From contig JAIKZI010000057.1 in the NCBI GenBank assembly GCA_024682375.1, positions 1 to 56,394 of the forward strand: 56,394 bases of DNA, written 5' to 3'. Below are positions 35,294 to 44,984 of this stretch, piece after piece. Made by a program: the position numbers and the translations under genes. The stretch comes from Lachnospiraceae bacterium. GTDB taxonomy: Bacteria > Bacillota > Clostridia > Lachnospirales > Lachnospiraceae. Under the pieces are notes generated by a model. The model did no database searches. It was not told the origin of the DNA and saw nothing but the letters and a program-made list of their open reading frames with translations. How positions within the stretch are numbered: the first letter of the stretch is position 1; every line of letters starts with the position of its first letter.

Positions 35294-36619
35294 TTGAAGA
35301 AAGCAGCACTTCACAATTTAGGTTGTAAAGTAAATGCATATGAAACTGAAGCAATGAGAGAACTTCTTGAGGAAGATGGCTATGAAATAGTTCCTTTTTC
35401 CGAAAAGGCTGATGTATATGTAGTTAATACATGTACGGTTACTGCTGTCGCAGATCAGAAGTCCAGACAGATGCTGCATCGAGCTAAGAAGATGAATGAA
35501 GATGCAGTAGTAATCGCAGCAGGTTGTTATGTGCAGACGGCAGCTGAGAAGATTAAAGAAGATAATTCTATCGATATTCTTCTTGGAAATAATAAGAAAG
35601 AAAATCTCCTTCCAGAACTACATAAGTATTTAAAAGAACGTAAGAAAGAAACAGACATCTATGATATCAATGATGGTGTGGTTTCTTATGAGTCACTTCG
35701 TGTTAAGAGAAGTGAAGAGCATACAAGAGCCTTTTTAAAGGTTCAGGATGGATGTAATCAGTTCTGCTCTTACTGTCTCATTCCTTATGCAAGAGGTAGA
35801 GCTAGATCCAGAACTGTTAGTGATGTTGTGGAAGAAGTTAAGAATTTTGCAAAGAATGGTTATAAAGAAATCGTTCTTACCGGAATTCATCTTTCAGCAT
35901 TCGGTGAAGGTACTGATGAAGGTTTGATTGATCTAATCGAGCAGACTGCAGCAGTGGATGGAATCGAAAGAGTTAGACTTGGTTCTATCGAACCAAGAGT
36001 TATCACAGAGGACTTTGCAAAGAGAGCATCAAAGGTAAAAGAGATGTGCCCTCATTTTCATTTATCATTGCAAAGCGGTTGTGATGAAACATTAAAGAGA
36101 ATGAATCGTAAATATACTGCAGAGGAATTCAAGGCCGGCTGTGATTTACTTAGAAAATATTTTGATAATCCAGCACTTACAACAGATGTAATTGTAGGTT
36201 TCCCTGGAGAAACAGAAGAAGAATTTATGACTTCATATAAATTCTATGAAGACGTAAAATTCTATGAAATGCATGTATTTAAGTATTCTAGAAGAGCTGG
36301 TACTCGCGCAGATAGAATGCCAAATCAGATTACTAATGAGGAAAAAAGTAAGAGAAGTCATCGTGTCTTAGAACTTACAAAAGAGAATTCCTTAGAGTAT
36401 AGAAAGAACATGCTTGATAAAGAAATCGAGGTTCTTTTCGAAAGAGAAGAAGAAATCGATGGAAAGAAGTATTGGACAGGATTTACAAAGACATATATTA
36501 GAGCTGCGATGGAATATGATGGTGATTTAACTGATGTAATCGGTAAAGCTAAAGTCAATTCATTGCTTGGCGATGATGTCGTTGTTCTTGACAGAACTTC
36601 TTTTGAGAAAGTAAAATGA
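35294..36619 (+). CDS. mtaB: tRNA t6A37 methylthiotransferase MtaB
   Basis: MtaB turns t6A37 of tRNAs reading ANN codons into ms2t6A. The 441 residues start KKAALHNLGCKVNAYETEAM, typical of MtaB rather than MiaB, with the other N-terminal cluster cysteines in VNTCTVT and AAGCYVQ, and the radical-SAM triad in DGCNQFCSYCLIPYARG. A short TRAM-like domain ends the protein. The start is TTG behind GAAAGGAAG. It is the first gene of a long rightward block. Confidence 0.94.
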   Translation: MKKAALHNLGCKVNAYETEAMRELLEEDGYEIVPFSEKADVYVVNTCTVTAVADQKSRQMLHRAKKMNEDAVVIAAGCYVQTAAEKIKEDNSIDILLGNNKKENLLPELHKYLKERKKETDIYDINDGVVSYESLRVKRSEEHTRAFLKVQDGCNQFCSYCLIPYARGRARSRTVSDVVEEVKNFAKNGYKEIVLTGIHLSAFGEGTDEGLIDLIEQTAAVDGIERVRLGSIEPRVITEDFAKRASKVKEMCPHFHLSLQSGCDETLKRMNRKYTAEEFKAGCDLLRKYFDNPALTTDVIVGFPGETEEEFMTSYKFYEDVKFYEMHVFKYSRRAGTRADRMPNQITNEEKSKRSHRVLELTKENSLEYRKNMLDKEIEVLFEREEEIDGKKYWTGFTKTYIRAAMEYDGDLTDVIGKAKVNSLLGDDVVVLDRTSFEKVK

Positions 36620-36658
36620 ACCTGTAGTTATTAATTGTTTTTTATATTGGGGGTCATA

Positions 36659-36925
36659 ATGCAAGATTTAGGCAACACTCAGTTTTTTAAAGTAGATACA
36701 AACTCTAGCGTTGGCGTTAGCGAAATATTGCATCAGGTATATGAGGCATTAAGTGAGAAGGGTTATAACCCTATTAATCAGATTGTTGGATATATTATGT
36801 CTGGTGATCCTTCTTTTATCACTAGTCATAAAAACGCACGTTCACTCGTGATGAAAGTTGAAAGAGATGAGCTTGTAGAAGAGATGCTTCGAGCTTATGT
36901 AGAGAATGAATCTTGGAAGAAATAA
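36659..36925 (+). CDS. ireB: IreB family regulatory phosphoprotein (UPF0297)
   Basis: IreB is a small dimeric protein, a target of the IreK Ser/Thr kinase in Enterococcus, linked with cephalosporin tolerance. The 88 residues (MQDLGNTQFFKV, GYNPINQIVGYIMSGDPSFITSHKNAR) match the family along its full length. ATG 36659 is chosen because GGGGGTC precedes it. The order ireB-ruvX-DUF1292 is conserved across Firmicutes. Its end overlaps ruvX by 13 bases. Confidence 0.93.
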   Translation: MQDLGNTQFFKVDTNSSVGVSEILHQVYEALSEKGYNPINQIVGYIMSGDPSFITSHKNARSLVMKVERDELVEEMLRAYVENESWKK

Positions 36926-37365
36926 AGAATAGGCGTATTTTAGCGCTTGATTATGGAACGAAGACGGTGGGTGTAGCAATATGCGATGAAATGCATATTA
37001 CTATCACACCGCTCGACGTTATTAGAAGAAATAAACCGACTAAACTTAGACAGACATTAGCTAGAATTAAAGAATTAGTATTAGAATACGATCCTGCGCT
37101 AATAGTTCTTGGGTTTCCATATAATTATGATGGAACAGAGGGCTTTAGATGCGAGGACACTTTGGAGTTTAAGTCCCTTTTAGAACAGAGAATTTCTGTT
37201 CCTATAAAATTATATGATGAGAGGCTAACTACTGTAGAAGCCTATGAAATCATGGATGAAAAGGGCATAGACAAATTAACACAGAGAGAACTAGTGGATT
37301 CGTATGCTGCGGAGGTTATTCTTCGTAGTTTTTTGCATTCCATTTTTCTAAATAAAGAGGATTAA
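36913..37365 (+). CDS. ruvX: Holliday junction resolvase-like / pre-16S rRNA nuclease (YqgF, RuvX)
   Basis: YqgF is an RNase H-fold nuclease that helps form the 16S rRNA 5' end and was named as a putative resolvase. The 150 residues show RRILALDYGTKTVGVAICDE, LIVLGFPYNYDGTEG and YDERLTTVEA, the active-site acidic set. The TTG start inside ireB has a weak ribosome site, so coupling to ireB is likely. It starts before the ireB stop and ends 4 bases before the DUF1292 gene. Confidence 0.92.
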   Translation: MEEIKNRRILALDYGTKTVGVAICDEMHITITPLDVIRRNKPTKLRQTLARIKELVLEYDPALIVLGFPYNYDGTEGFRCEDTLEFKSLLEQRISVPIKLYDERLTTVEAYEIMDEKGIDKLTQRELVDSYAAEVILRSFLHSIFLNKED

Positions 37366-37369
37366 ATTT

Positions 37370-37621
37370 ATGGATAAGGTTGTTTTTGCCAATGAAGATG
37401 GTGAGAATATTGAGCTTTTCATTTTAGAAGAGACAACAATCAGCGAATCTCATTATATACTTGCGGCTGAGGATGAGAGCGAGGACTCTACTGCATATAT
37501 ATTAAAGGAGACTAGCAGAAACGGAGACGATATTGTTTTTAGTATGGTCGAAGATGATAATGAATTCGATGCTGTATTGAGCGTGTTCGAAGAATTGATG
37601 GACGATACAGACTTTGAATAA
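37370..37621 (+). CDS. DUF1292 family protein (YrzB-like)
   Basis: This 83-residue, strongly acidic protein (DGENIELFILEETTISESHYILAAEDE) matches DUF1292, which regularly follows ireB and ruvX in Firmicutes. No function is established. Position and conservation suggest a role tied to translation or RNA processing. It ends 32 bases before the RNase J gene. Confidence 0.85.
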   Translation: MDKVVFANEDGENIELFILEETTISESHYILAAEDESEDSTAYILKETSRNGDDIVFSMVEDDNEFDAVLSVFEELMDDTDFE

Positions 37622-37653
37622 TTATCTTTCTTCGCTATGGAGGAATTTAAAAC

Positions 37654-39318
37654 TTGAAGAAAATTGAAAATGAGAAATTGAGGGTTATCCCTCTAGGCGG
37701 TCTTGAACAGATTGGTATGAATATGACCGCTTTTTGTTATGGAGACAGCATTATTGTTGTCGACTGTGGTATGGCCTTCCCTGAAGATGATATGCCGGGA
37801 ATTGATTTAGTACTTCCTGATATCACTTTTCTAGAAGAGAACGCTTCTAAGGTAAAGGGATTCTTTATCACTCATGGTCATGAGGACCATATCGGAGCTA
37901 TTCCATATGTTATGAGAAAAATCAAAGCTCCAATCTATGCTACTAAGCTTACAATGGGAATCATTCAGCATAAGCTTGAAGAGCATAACCTTGAGAAAAG
38001 CGTGAAGCTCAAGGTCGTAAAGTATGGTACAAATGTAAATGCTGGAAATTTCAGAGTTGAATTTATCAAAACTAATCATTCAATTCAGGACGCTGCAGCA
38101 CTCGCTATTTATACACCAGTTGGAACTATTATTCATACTGGTGACTTTAAGGTTGATTACACACCTGTATTTGGTGATGCAATCGATCTTCAGAGATTTG
38201 CAGAGATTGGAAAAAAGGGTGTACTCGCAGTTATGTGCGATAGTACAAATGCCGAAAGACCGGGATTCACTCAGTCAGAAAAGACTGTAGGAAAGGCTTT
38301 CGATAATATTTTTTCCGAGAATAAGAATTCCAGAATTATTGTTGCAACTTTCGCATCAAATGTAGATCGAGTTCAGCAGATTATAAATTCAGCTGAGAAG
38401 TTCGATAGAAAAGTAGTTGTAGAAGGCCGAAGCATGGTTAATATTATTTCTACAGCTATCGATTTAGGATATATTAATATTCCAGAAAATACTCTTATCA
38501 GTGTTGATGAACTTAAGAATTATCCTGATGAGAGAACAGTCCTTATCACAACAGGTTCACAGGGTGAATCGATGGCAGCACTTTCACGTATGGCAAACGG
38601 CATGCATAGAAAGGTTCAGATTCAGCCTAATGATACGGTAGTATTTTCATCACATCCTATTCCTGGAAATGAAAAATCAGTTAGCCGTGTTATCAATGAA
38701 CTTTATATGAAGGGCGCAAATGTAATCTTCCAGGATGTCCATGTTTCTGGACATGCCTGCCAGGAAGAAATCAAACTTATCTATTCGCTCGTAAATCCTA
38801 AATATGCTATTCCGGTTCATGGTGAGTACAAGCATTTGACTGCTCAGGCAAATGTTGTAAAGACTCTTGGATACGATAGCGACAGTATATTTATTCTTTC
38901 TTCTGGTGATGTACTTGAGTTTGACGAGAACGAGAACGCTCGCGTTCACGGCAAGGTACACGCAGGAGTTGTTATGGTCGATGGCCTCGGAGTTGGAGAT
39001 GTTGGTAACATCGTACTTCGTGACAGACAGAAGCTTTCTGAAGATGGAATTATCATCGTTGTGATGACACTTGATTCAGAGGGCAGAGTTCTTTCCGGCC
39101 CTGATCTTGTATCACGTGGATTCGTATATGTACGTGATTCAGGAGACCTTATGGAAGCAGCTAGAGCTGTTCTTCGCGATACAATGGATCGTATGGAAGA
39201 AAAGCATGTTTCAGACTGGCCTAAGATCAAAAATGAAATCAAGTCTGATCTTTCAGACTTTGTATGGAAGGAAACACAGAGAAAACCTATGATCCTTCCT
39301 ATTATCATGGAAGTATAG
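37654..39318 (+). CDS. rnj: Ribonuclease J
   Basis: RNase J is a 5'-3' exo- and endoribonuclease central to mRNA decay and rRNA maturation in Gram-positives. The 554 residues show the metallo-beta-lactamase motif THGHEDHIGA, the beta-CASP domain (TTGSQGESMAALSRMANG, SSHPIPGNE, HVSGHACQEE) and the C-terminal domain. The start is TTG behind GGAGG. Only one RNase J is visible here; whether it is J1 or J2 cannot be told. Confidence 0.95.
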   Translation: MKKIENEKLRVIPLGGLEQIGMNMTAFCYGDSIIVVDCGMAFPEDDMPGIDLVLPDITFLEENASKVKGFFITHGHEDHIGAIPYVMRKIKAPIYATKLTMGIIQHKLEEHNLEKSVKLKVVKYGTNVNAGNFRVEFIKTNHSIQDAAALAIYTPVGTIIHTGDFKVDYTPVFGDAIDLQRFAEIGKKGVLAVMCDSTNAERPGFTQSEKTVGKAFDNIFSENKNSRIIVATFASNVDRVQQIINSAEKFDRKVVVEGRSMVNIISTAIDLGYINIPENTLISVDELKNYPDERTVLITTGSQGESMAALSRMANGMHRKVQIQPNDTVVFSSHPIPGNEKSVSRVINELYMKGANVIFQDVHVSGHACQEEIKLIYSLVNPKYAIPVHGEYKHLTAQANVVKTLGYDSDSIFILSSGDVLEFDENENARVHGKVHAGVVMVDGLGVGDVGNIVLRDRQKLSEDGIIIVVMTLDSEGRVLSGPDLVSRGFVYVRDSGDLMEAARAVLRDTMDRMEEKHVSDWPKIKNEIKSDLSDFVWKETQRKPMILPIIMEV

Positions 39319-39319
39319 T

Positions 39320-39961
39320 ATGGACAAAAGAGATAGATTAGATACATATTTGGAATTATTGCAGCCGGAACTTCCGGATTGGCTTTATAAAATTGAAGAA
39401 GATGCACTTTCAAATGATGTGCCGATTATAAGAAAGCCTACGCAGCATTTTTTCCGTATGTATTTAAGTATGATGAAGCCGAGAGAAATCCTTGAGATAG
39501 GGACAGCTGTCGGTTTCTCATCTCTGTTTATGATGGATAATTCCTGCGTCGATTCTAGAATTGACACTATTGAGAATTATCCTCCAAGGATAGAAAAGGC
39601 AAAGGAGAATATTTCCTCATCTTCTTATAGGGACAGAATTAATCTGATCGAGGGCGATGCTATGGAGATTCTCCCTACGCTTAGGAAAAAATATGATTTA
39701 ATCTTTATGGATGCCTCAAAAGGGCAGTATATCCATATGCTTCCAATTATTAAAAACCTCATGCATGAAGGTAGTGTTCTGATCTCCGATAATATTTTGC
39801 AGGAAGGCGATATTATCGAATCTACTTTTGCGATAAAAAGAAGGAACAGAACTATTCATAAGAGAATGAGAGAGTTTTTAGAGGTTATCAGTAGTGATAG
39901 TGATTTTGTCGTAAATACTATGGCTATTGGTGATGGTATTACAGTAGCAGTAAGAAAGTAA
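39320..39961 (+). CDS. trmR: O-methyltransferase, probable tRNA 5-hydroxyuridine methyltransferase TrmR
   Basis: The 213 residues form a SAM methyltransferase of the catechol-O-methyltransferase type: ILEIGTAVGFSSLFM (SAM loop I), YDLIFMDASKGQY, and ISDNILQEG. In Bacillus the YrrM/TrmR gene next to U32 peptidase genes makes 5-methoxyuridine at the tRNA wobble base. Here too a U32-family gene follows 5 bases later, which supports that role. It starts 1 base after the RNase J stop. Confidence 0.85.
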   Translation: MDKRDRLDTYLELLQPELPDWLYKIEEDALSNDVPIIRKPTQHFFRMYLSMMKPREILEIGTAVGFSSLFMMDNSCVDSRIDTIENYPPRIEKAKENISSSSYRDRINLIEGDAMEILPTLRKKYDLIFMDASKGQYIHMLPIIKNLMHEGSVLISDNILQEGDIIESTFAIKRRNRTIHKRMREFLEVISSDSDFVVNTMAIGDGITVAVRK

Positions 39962-39966
39962 TTGAA

Positions 39967-41190
39967 ATGAAGAAACCAGAACTTTTGGCACCGGCCAAAT
40001 CTTTAAAAATTTTAAAAGTCGCTGTTAGATATGGCGCAGATGCAGTCTTCATCGGAGGAGAGGCTTACGGACTTCGTGCGAAAGCTGATAATTTTTCGAA
40101 AGAAGATATGATTGAAGGTATAAAATATGCGCATAAATATGGAGTTAAAGTCTATATTACAGCGAATATTATTGCTCATAATTATGACTTAGAAGGAGCT
40201 GCAGAGTATTTCAGAGAATTAGCTGAGATTAAACCTGATGCTATTTTGGTTGCTGATCCTGGAATGTTTATGCTTGCTAAAGAGAATTGTCCTGATATTG
40301 ATTTGCATATCAGTACTCAGGCCAATAATACAAACTATCAGACAGCAAACTTCTGGTACAGTCAGGGAGCAACACGTGTAGTTACAGCACGTGAACTTTC
40401 ACTTAAAGAAATCAAAGAGATGAGAGAGAACATTCCTGAGGATAAGGAAATCGAAAGTTTCGTACATGGAGCTATGTGTATCTCTTATTCAGGAAGATGT
40501 CTTTTAAGCGCATGCTTTACAGGTAGATCTGCAAATAGAGGTGAATGTACTCATCCTTGCAGATGGAAGTATTCAATTGTAGAAGAGAATAGACCTGGTG
40601 AGTATATGCCTGTGTTTGAAAATGAACGCGGAACATTTATTATGAACTCAAAGGATCTATGTATGATCAAACATTTACCTGATATGATCGATGCAGGTAT
40701 TGATTCTTTGAAAATAGAGGGTAGAATGAAGACAGCGCTTTATGTAGCGACTGTTATTCGTGCCTATAGAAATGCTATTGACGATTATTTCGAATCACCA
40801 GAGAAATATGAAGCCAATAAAGAGCATTACATGGATGAGATTAAATCGACCACATATCGTCCGTTTACTACAGGATTTTTCTATAGAAAACCTAATGAAG
40901 GTGATCAGATCTATGACAATAACACATATGTAAATGGCGCAACTTATGTCGGTTTGACTAGGGATTTTGAGGGAGATTATTTCCATCTGACTCAGAAGAA
41001 TAAATTCTCAGTCGGAGAGACAATCGAAATCATGAAGCCAAGCGGTGAAAACATCGCTGCAAAAGTTCTTGGTATCAAGAATGAGTATGGCGAAGATGTT
41101 GAAAGCGCACCACATGCTAAAGAAGAGATTATGGTTAAGCTTTCAGAAAAACCTGAAATAGGGGATATTTTAAGACGAGTGGAGGAATAG
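39967..41190 (+). CDS. trhP: U32 family protein, probable tRNA hydroxylation protein TrhP
   Basis: U32 'peptidase' family members YrrN/YrrO (TrhP) help form 5-hydroxyuridine at wobble position 34, the substrate of TrmR. The 407 residues show KPELLAPAKSLKILKVAVRYGADAVFIGGEAYGLRAKADNF and the cysteine set FVHGAMCISYSGRCLLSACFTGRSANRGECTHPCRW, diagnostic for the family. Bacillus has two paralogs; only one is here, of the longer type. Confidence 0.87.
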   Translation: MKKPELLAPAKSLKILKVAVRYGADAVFIGGEAYGLRAKADNFSKEDMIEGIKYAHKYGVKVYITANIIAHNYDLEGAAEYFRELAEIKPDAILVADPGMFMLAKENCPDIDLHISTQANNTNYQTANFWYSQGATRVVTARELSLKEIKEMRENIPEDKEIESFVHGAMCISYSGRCLLSACFTGRSANRGECTHPCRWKYSIVEENRPGEYMPVFENERGTFIMNSKDLCMIKHLPDMIDAGIDSLKIEGRMKTALYVATVIRAYRNAIDDYFESPEKYEANKEHYMDEIKSTTYRPFTTGFFYRKPNEGDQIYDNNTYVNGATYVGLTRDFEGDYFHLTQKNKFSVGETIEIMKPSGENIAAKVLGIKNEYGEDVESAPHAKEEIMVKLSEKPEIGDILRRVEE

Positions 41191-41195
41191 ATAAA

Positions 41196-42254
41196 GTGAA
41201 TAAAGGTGAGAAGTACGTTGCGTATGTAGGAACATACACATTGGCAAAGAGTATAGGAATCTATGTATATGACATTGATTCAAAAAATGGAAAACTTAGT
41301 GAGAAACAGGTAGTTCCAATTAGTAATGCATCTGATATTACAATTTCAAAGGATAAGAAGTTCTTATATTCAATTGAAGATGAGGGCGTAGCATCATTTG
41401 CTATCAATCCTGATGGAACACTTAAGCAACTTAATTCTGCAAGCATCAATGGTATGAGAGGTGATACTCTTGTTGTTGATTCTAAGAATCGTTTTCTATT
41501 TGTAGGTGGTTATCATGATGGAAAGATTACAGTTCTTCGTTTAAATAGTGATGGAACTGTAGGAGATGTATGTTTTTCAATTTTCCATCAGGGACTTTCG
41601 CAGGGATTTGGTGAGAAGCATAGATCATCTGCAAAGGTTACAACTCTTAACTTCACACCAGATGAGAAGTTTATCTGTGCTGTTGATCTCGGTTTGAACC
41701 AGATTAAAGTTTATAGAATTGATTATGAAACAGGAAAACTATCACTTGATGATATCGTTCGTCCGGAAATTGGTGCTGGATGTAGAACCATCAAATTCTC
41801 ATCAGATGGTAAATTCGCTTATGTTTTAGGTGGATATTCAAATAGACTTGAAGTTTATAAGTATGATTTGAAGAACAATGAACCTGTATTTGAAAGAATT
41901 CAGGAAATCGATGTTATGCCTAAGGCACATGGTGATTCAGCATCATGTAATATTGTTTTGGATTCTAACGAGACACATATTGCTGTTTCAGTTGATGGAC
42001 TTAATGGTGTATGTTTCTTGGAAAGAAATAAAGAAACAGGAATGGTTAGTCAGAAGTTTGAAACACTTTCAAGCGGTGACTTCCCTAAGTCTCTAGCAAT
42101 TTTACCTGGAGATGAGTTTGTATCTGTACTCAATCATGATACAGATGAGATTAGATCTTTTGAAATCAATTACAAGGATGGTTTCTTACTTCAGAAATCA
42201 GCTCCTATAAAGATTTCTAAGCCTAACTGTATTTTGACAATGAAGTTGGATTAA
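41196..42254 (+). CDS. Lactonase family beta-propeller protein (6-phosphogluconolactonase-like)
   Basis: The 352 residues form a seven-bladed propeller of the YbhE/Pgl lactonase family (YVGTYT, GIYVYDID, DGKITVLRLNSDGT, LNFTPDEKFICAVDLGLNQIKVYRIDYETGKL, FSSDGKFAYVLGG). The Pgl role in the pentose phosphate pathway is known for some members, but many Firmicutes members are untested. It has no signal peptide. It starts 5 bases after the U32 gene; no functional link with neighbours is evident. Confidence 0.85.
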   Translation: MNKGEKYVAYVGTYTLAKSIGIYVYDIDSKNGKLSEKQVVPISNASDITISKDKKFLYSIEDEGVASFAINPDGTLKQLNSASINGMRGDTLVVDSKNRFLFVGGYHDGKITVLRLNSDGTVGDVCFSIFHQGLSQGFGEKHRSSAKVTTLNFTPDEKFICAVDLGLNQIKVYRIDYETGKLSLDDIVRPEIGAGCRTIKFSSDGKFAYVLGGYSNRLEVYKYDLKNNEPVFERIQEIDVMPKAHGDSASCNIVLDSNETHIAVSVDGLNGVCFLERNKETGMVSQKFETLSSGDFPKSLAILPGDEFVSVLNHDTDEIRSFEINYKDGFLLQKSAPIKISKPNCILTMKLD

Positions 42255-42266
42255 TGGAGATTTAAT

Positions 42267-43358
42267 ATGAGTGGTTCAGTCTATGGAGAACTGTTTAAGG
42301 TGACAACTTTTGGCGAATCACACGGCAAAGGAATTGGCTGTGTGATCGACGGTTGCCCTGCAGGACTTTTAATAGATATGGATACCTTGAGAAAATTTAT
42401 TGCGAGAAGACGCCCTGGCCAATCAAAGGTTGTCTCTGGTCGAAATGAATCAGATGACTTCGAAATTGTGTCGGGCGTTTTTTGCGGTAAGACTACAGGT
42501 ACTCCGATTACTTTTTTCGTAAAAAATAATGATGCTGATTCTAGTAGCTATAGCGATTTAGAAGATAAGTATAGACCAGGTCATGCTGATTTTACCTATG
42601 ATGTAAAATACGGTTTTCGTGACTATAGAGGCGGTGGCAGATCCTCTGGCAGGGAAACACTTGGTAGAGTATTAGCCGGGGCTATAGCAAAGATGATTTT
42701 AGATCAGATGGGTATATCAGTCTTTGCTTATACGGAATCTATTGGCGATTATAAAGTTTTGGATTTAGATTTATCTTTTAGGGATAAAAGTCCTCTTTAC
42801 ATGCCGGATAGAGCTGTTTCAGAAGAAGCTGTATCATTTATAGATGAACTAAAACGAGAAGGCGATAGCGTGGGAGGTTCTATTAGATGCAATATCGATA
42901 ATCTTCCTGCTGGACTCGGAGAGCCGGTTTTTGACAAGTTTGATTGTGAACTTTCAAAAGCGATTATGTCTATTGGAGCTGTGAAGGCTTTCGAGATGGG
43001 AGACGGTACTTTAGTTTCTAAGATGAGAGGATCTGGAAATAATGATGCTTTTTTCCTGAATGATAATAAAATAGAGAAACGAACTAACCATTCGGGTGGA
43101 GTTTTGGGTGGTATTACAGATGGTAGTTTGGTTTCTTTTTCGGCATCGATTAAACCTACACCATCTATTCGTTTGAAACAAAAGACAGTGAATAGAGATG
43201 GTCAAGAAATTGATTTAGAGATAAAGGGAAGACATGATCCGGTTATTGTGCCAAGAGCGGTGGTTGTGGTTGAGGCGATGGCTTCGATTGTGACTGTGGA
43301 TATGCTTTTTAGAAATATGTCTTCTAAATTATCCGAAGTGATAGATTTCTATAGATAG
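42267..43358 (+). CDS. aroC: Chorismate synthase
   Basis: AroC makes chorismate from EPSP with reduced FMN, the last shared step of aromatic amino acid synthesis. The 363 residues have the three family signatures: GESHGKGIGCVIDGCPAGL, RPGHADFTYDVKYGFRDYRGGGRSSGRETLGRV, and RHDPVIVPRAVVVVEAM. Length is normal. Other aro genes are not in the window. It lies 12 bases after the lactonase gene and 7 bases before tgt. Confidence 0.97.
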   Translation: MSGSVYGELFKVTTFGESHGKGIGCVIDGCPAGLLIDMDTLRKFIARRRPGQSKVVSGRNESDDFEIVSGVFCGKTTGTPITFFVKNNDADSSSYSDLEDKYRPGHADFTYDVKYGFRDYRGGGRSSGRETLGRVLAGAIAKMILDQMGISVFAYTESIGDYKVLDLDLSFRDKSPLYMPDRAVSEEAVSFIDELKREGDSVGGSIRCNIDNLPAGLGEPVFDKFDCELSKAIMSIGAVKAFEMGDGTLVSKMRGSGNNDAFFLNDNKIEKRTNHSGGVLGGITDGSLVSFSASIKPTPSIRLKQKTVNRDGQEIDLEIKGRHDPVIVPRAVVVVEAMASIVTVDMLFRNMSSKLSEVIDFYR

Positions 43359-43365
43359 GAGTTTT

Positions 43366-44523
43366 ATGTCAAAGAATTCTACATATAAGATTATTACAAC
43401 TGATGGAAACGCAAAGAGAGCTGAGTTTACAACAGTTCATGGAACAGTTCAGACACCTCTTTTTATGAATGTTGCAACTGTTGCAGCTATTAAGGGTGCG
43501 GTTTCTACTGATGATTTACGTAGTATTAATACACAGGTTTCATTATCTAATACTTATCACCTTCATGTAAGAACTGGTGATGAAATGATAAAGAAGCTCG
43601 GAGGTTTGCATAAGTTTATGAATTGGGATAAGCCAATTCTTACTGATTCAGGCGGATTCCAGGTATTCTCACTTGCCGGACTTCGTGCAATCAAAGAGGA
43701 AGGTGTTACATTTAAGTCTCATATCGATGGTCGTAAGATTTTTATGGGACCTGAAGAGAGTATGACTATTCAGTCAAATCTAGGTTCTACAATTGCTATG
43801 GCATTTGATGAGTGTCCTTCTTCTCGTGCAGAGAGAAAGTATGTAGAGGATTCTGTAGCTCGTACAACTAGATGGTTGAAGAGATGCCAGAAGAAGATGG
43901 CAGAACTCAATCAGAAAGAGGATACGGTAAACCCTCATCAGTTACTTTTCGGTATTAATCAGGGTGCACTTTTTGAAGATATTCGTGTAAACCATGCCGA
44001 AGAGATTTCTGCTATGGATTTAGATGGTTATGCTATCGGTGGTCTTGCTGTAGGTGAGACACCTGAAGAGATGTATGATGCTATCTCATTCACAGCTCCT
44101 CATCTACCACAGGATAAGCCAACATATCTTATGGGTGTTGGTACACCTAGAGATATTCTTGAAGCTGTTGACAGAGGTGTAGATTTCTTCGATTGTGTTT
44201 ATCCTTCACGTAATGGTAGACACGGCCATGCATACACAGCTCACGGTAAGTTGAACCTTCATAATAAGAGATTTGAACTAGACCTTCGTCCAATTGAAGA
44301 AGGATGTAACTGTCCAGCTTGTAGAAGCTATTCAAGAGCATATATCCATCATCTTCTAAAGGCAAAGGAAATGCTTGGTATGAGACTTTTGGTTCTTCAT
44401 AATCTTTCATTCTATAACAGACTTATGGAGAATATCAGAACAGCTATTGAAGAACATAGATATAAAGATTTCAAGAATAAGATGCTAGATGACATAAAAT
44501 ACGGCGAATCACATCCTATGTAA
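43366..44523 (+). CDS. tgt: tRNA-guanine transglycosylase
   Basis: Tgt swaps guanine 34 for preQ1 or queuine in GUN tRNAs. The 385 residues show LTDSGGFQVFSLAGL, the active Asp region (DFFDCVYPSRNGRHG) and the zinc site CNCPACRSYSRAYIHHL with a later His. queA and preQ1 genes are not nearby, so the cell may salvage the base or carry those genes elsewhere. The usual neighbour yajC follows after a promoter gap. Confidence 0.96.
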   Translation: MSKNSTYKIITTDGNAKRAEFTTVHGTVQTPLFMNVATVAAIKGAVSTDDLRSINTQVSLSNTYHLHVRTGDEMIKKLGGLHKFMNWDKPILTDSGGFQVFSLAGLRAIKEEGVTFKSHIDGRKIFMGPEESMTIQSNLGSTIAMAFDECPSSRAERKYVEDSVARTTRWLKRCQKKMAELNQKEDTVNPHQLLFGINQGALFEDIRVNHAEEISAMDLDGYAIGGLAVGETPEEMYDAISFTAPHLPQDKPTYLMGVGTPRDILEAVDRGVDFFDCVYPSRNGRHGHAYTAHGKLNLHNKRFELDLRPIEEGCNCPACRSYSRAYIHHLLKAKEMLGMRLLVLHNLSFYNRLMENIRTAIEEHRYKDFKNKMLDDIKYGESHPM

Positions 44524-44557
44524 TTCGAATATTTAAATGCTTAATTCGAAATTTTTT
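44524..44557 (+). terminator. Weak AT-rich terminator after tgt
   Basis: TTCGAAT (44524-44530) pairs with ATTCGAA (44544-44550), followed by ATTTTTT. The stem is AT-rich and may be leaky. Confidence 0.4.
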
Positions 44558-44570
44558 GTAAATAATATTC

Positions 44571-44599
44571 TTGAAAAGGTAGATTGTTTCATTTAAAAT
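44571..44599 (+). promoter_or_regulatory. Predicted sigma-A promoter of yajC
   Basis: TTGAAA (44571-44576) and TAAAAT (44594-44599) are separated by 17 bases, 45 bases before the yajC start. Confidence 0.65.
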
Positions 44600-44643
44600 G
44601 GTGAGGCAGTTTTGTGTTAAGACTTTTAGGAGGAAATTGAAAG

Positions 44644-44979
44644 ATGACACTATTATTAAGTTCACCAGCAGTTTCACAGACAGGATTACTATTATTCTGG
44701 ATTGTTGTGATGTTCGTGTTCATGTATTTCATGGTTATTCGTCCACAGAAAAAAGAAGAGAAGAAGAAAAATGAAATGATGAATGCACTTGAGGTTGGAG
44801 ATACAATCCTCACAACAAGTGGTTTTTACGGCTCAATTATTGACATTCAGGACGACACAGTTATTGTTGAATTCGGTTCAAACAAAAACTGCCGTATTCC
44901 AATGCAGAAGTCTGCAATTGCTTTTGTTGAAAAAGCTGAAGACGCATATGTTGATGATAAAAAGAAGGATAATAAATAA
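44644..44979 (+). CDS. yajC: Preprotein translocase subunit YajC
   Basis: YajC is a single-pass partner of the SecDF export helper. The 111 residues have one membrane helix (about 14-33, LLFWIVVMFVFMYFMVI), then RPQKKEEKKKNEMMNALEVGDTILTTSGFYGSIIDI, the family signature. AGGAGG precedes the ATG. secD and secF, often next to it, are not here. Confidence 0.94.
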   Translation: MTLLLSSPAVSQTGLLLFWIVVMFVFMYFMVIRPQKKEEKKKNEMMNALEVGDTILTTSGFYGSIIDIQDDTVIVEFGSNKNCRIPMQKSAIAFVEKAEDAYVDDKKKDNK

Positions 44980-44984
44980 TCGAA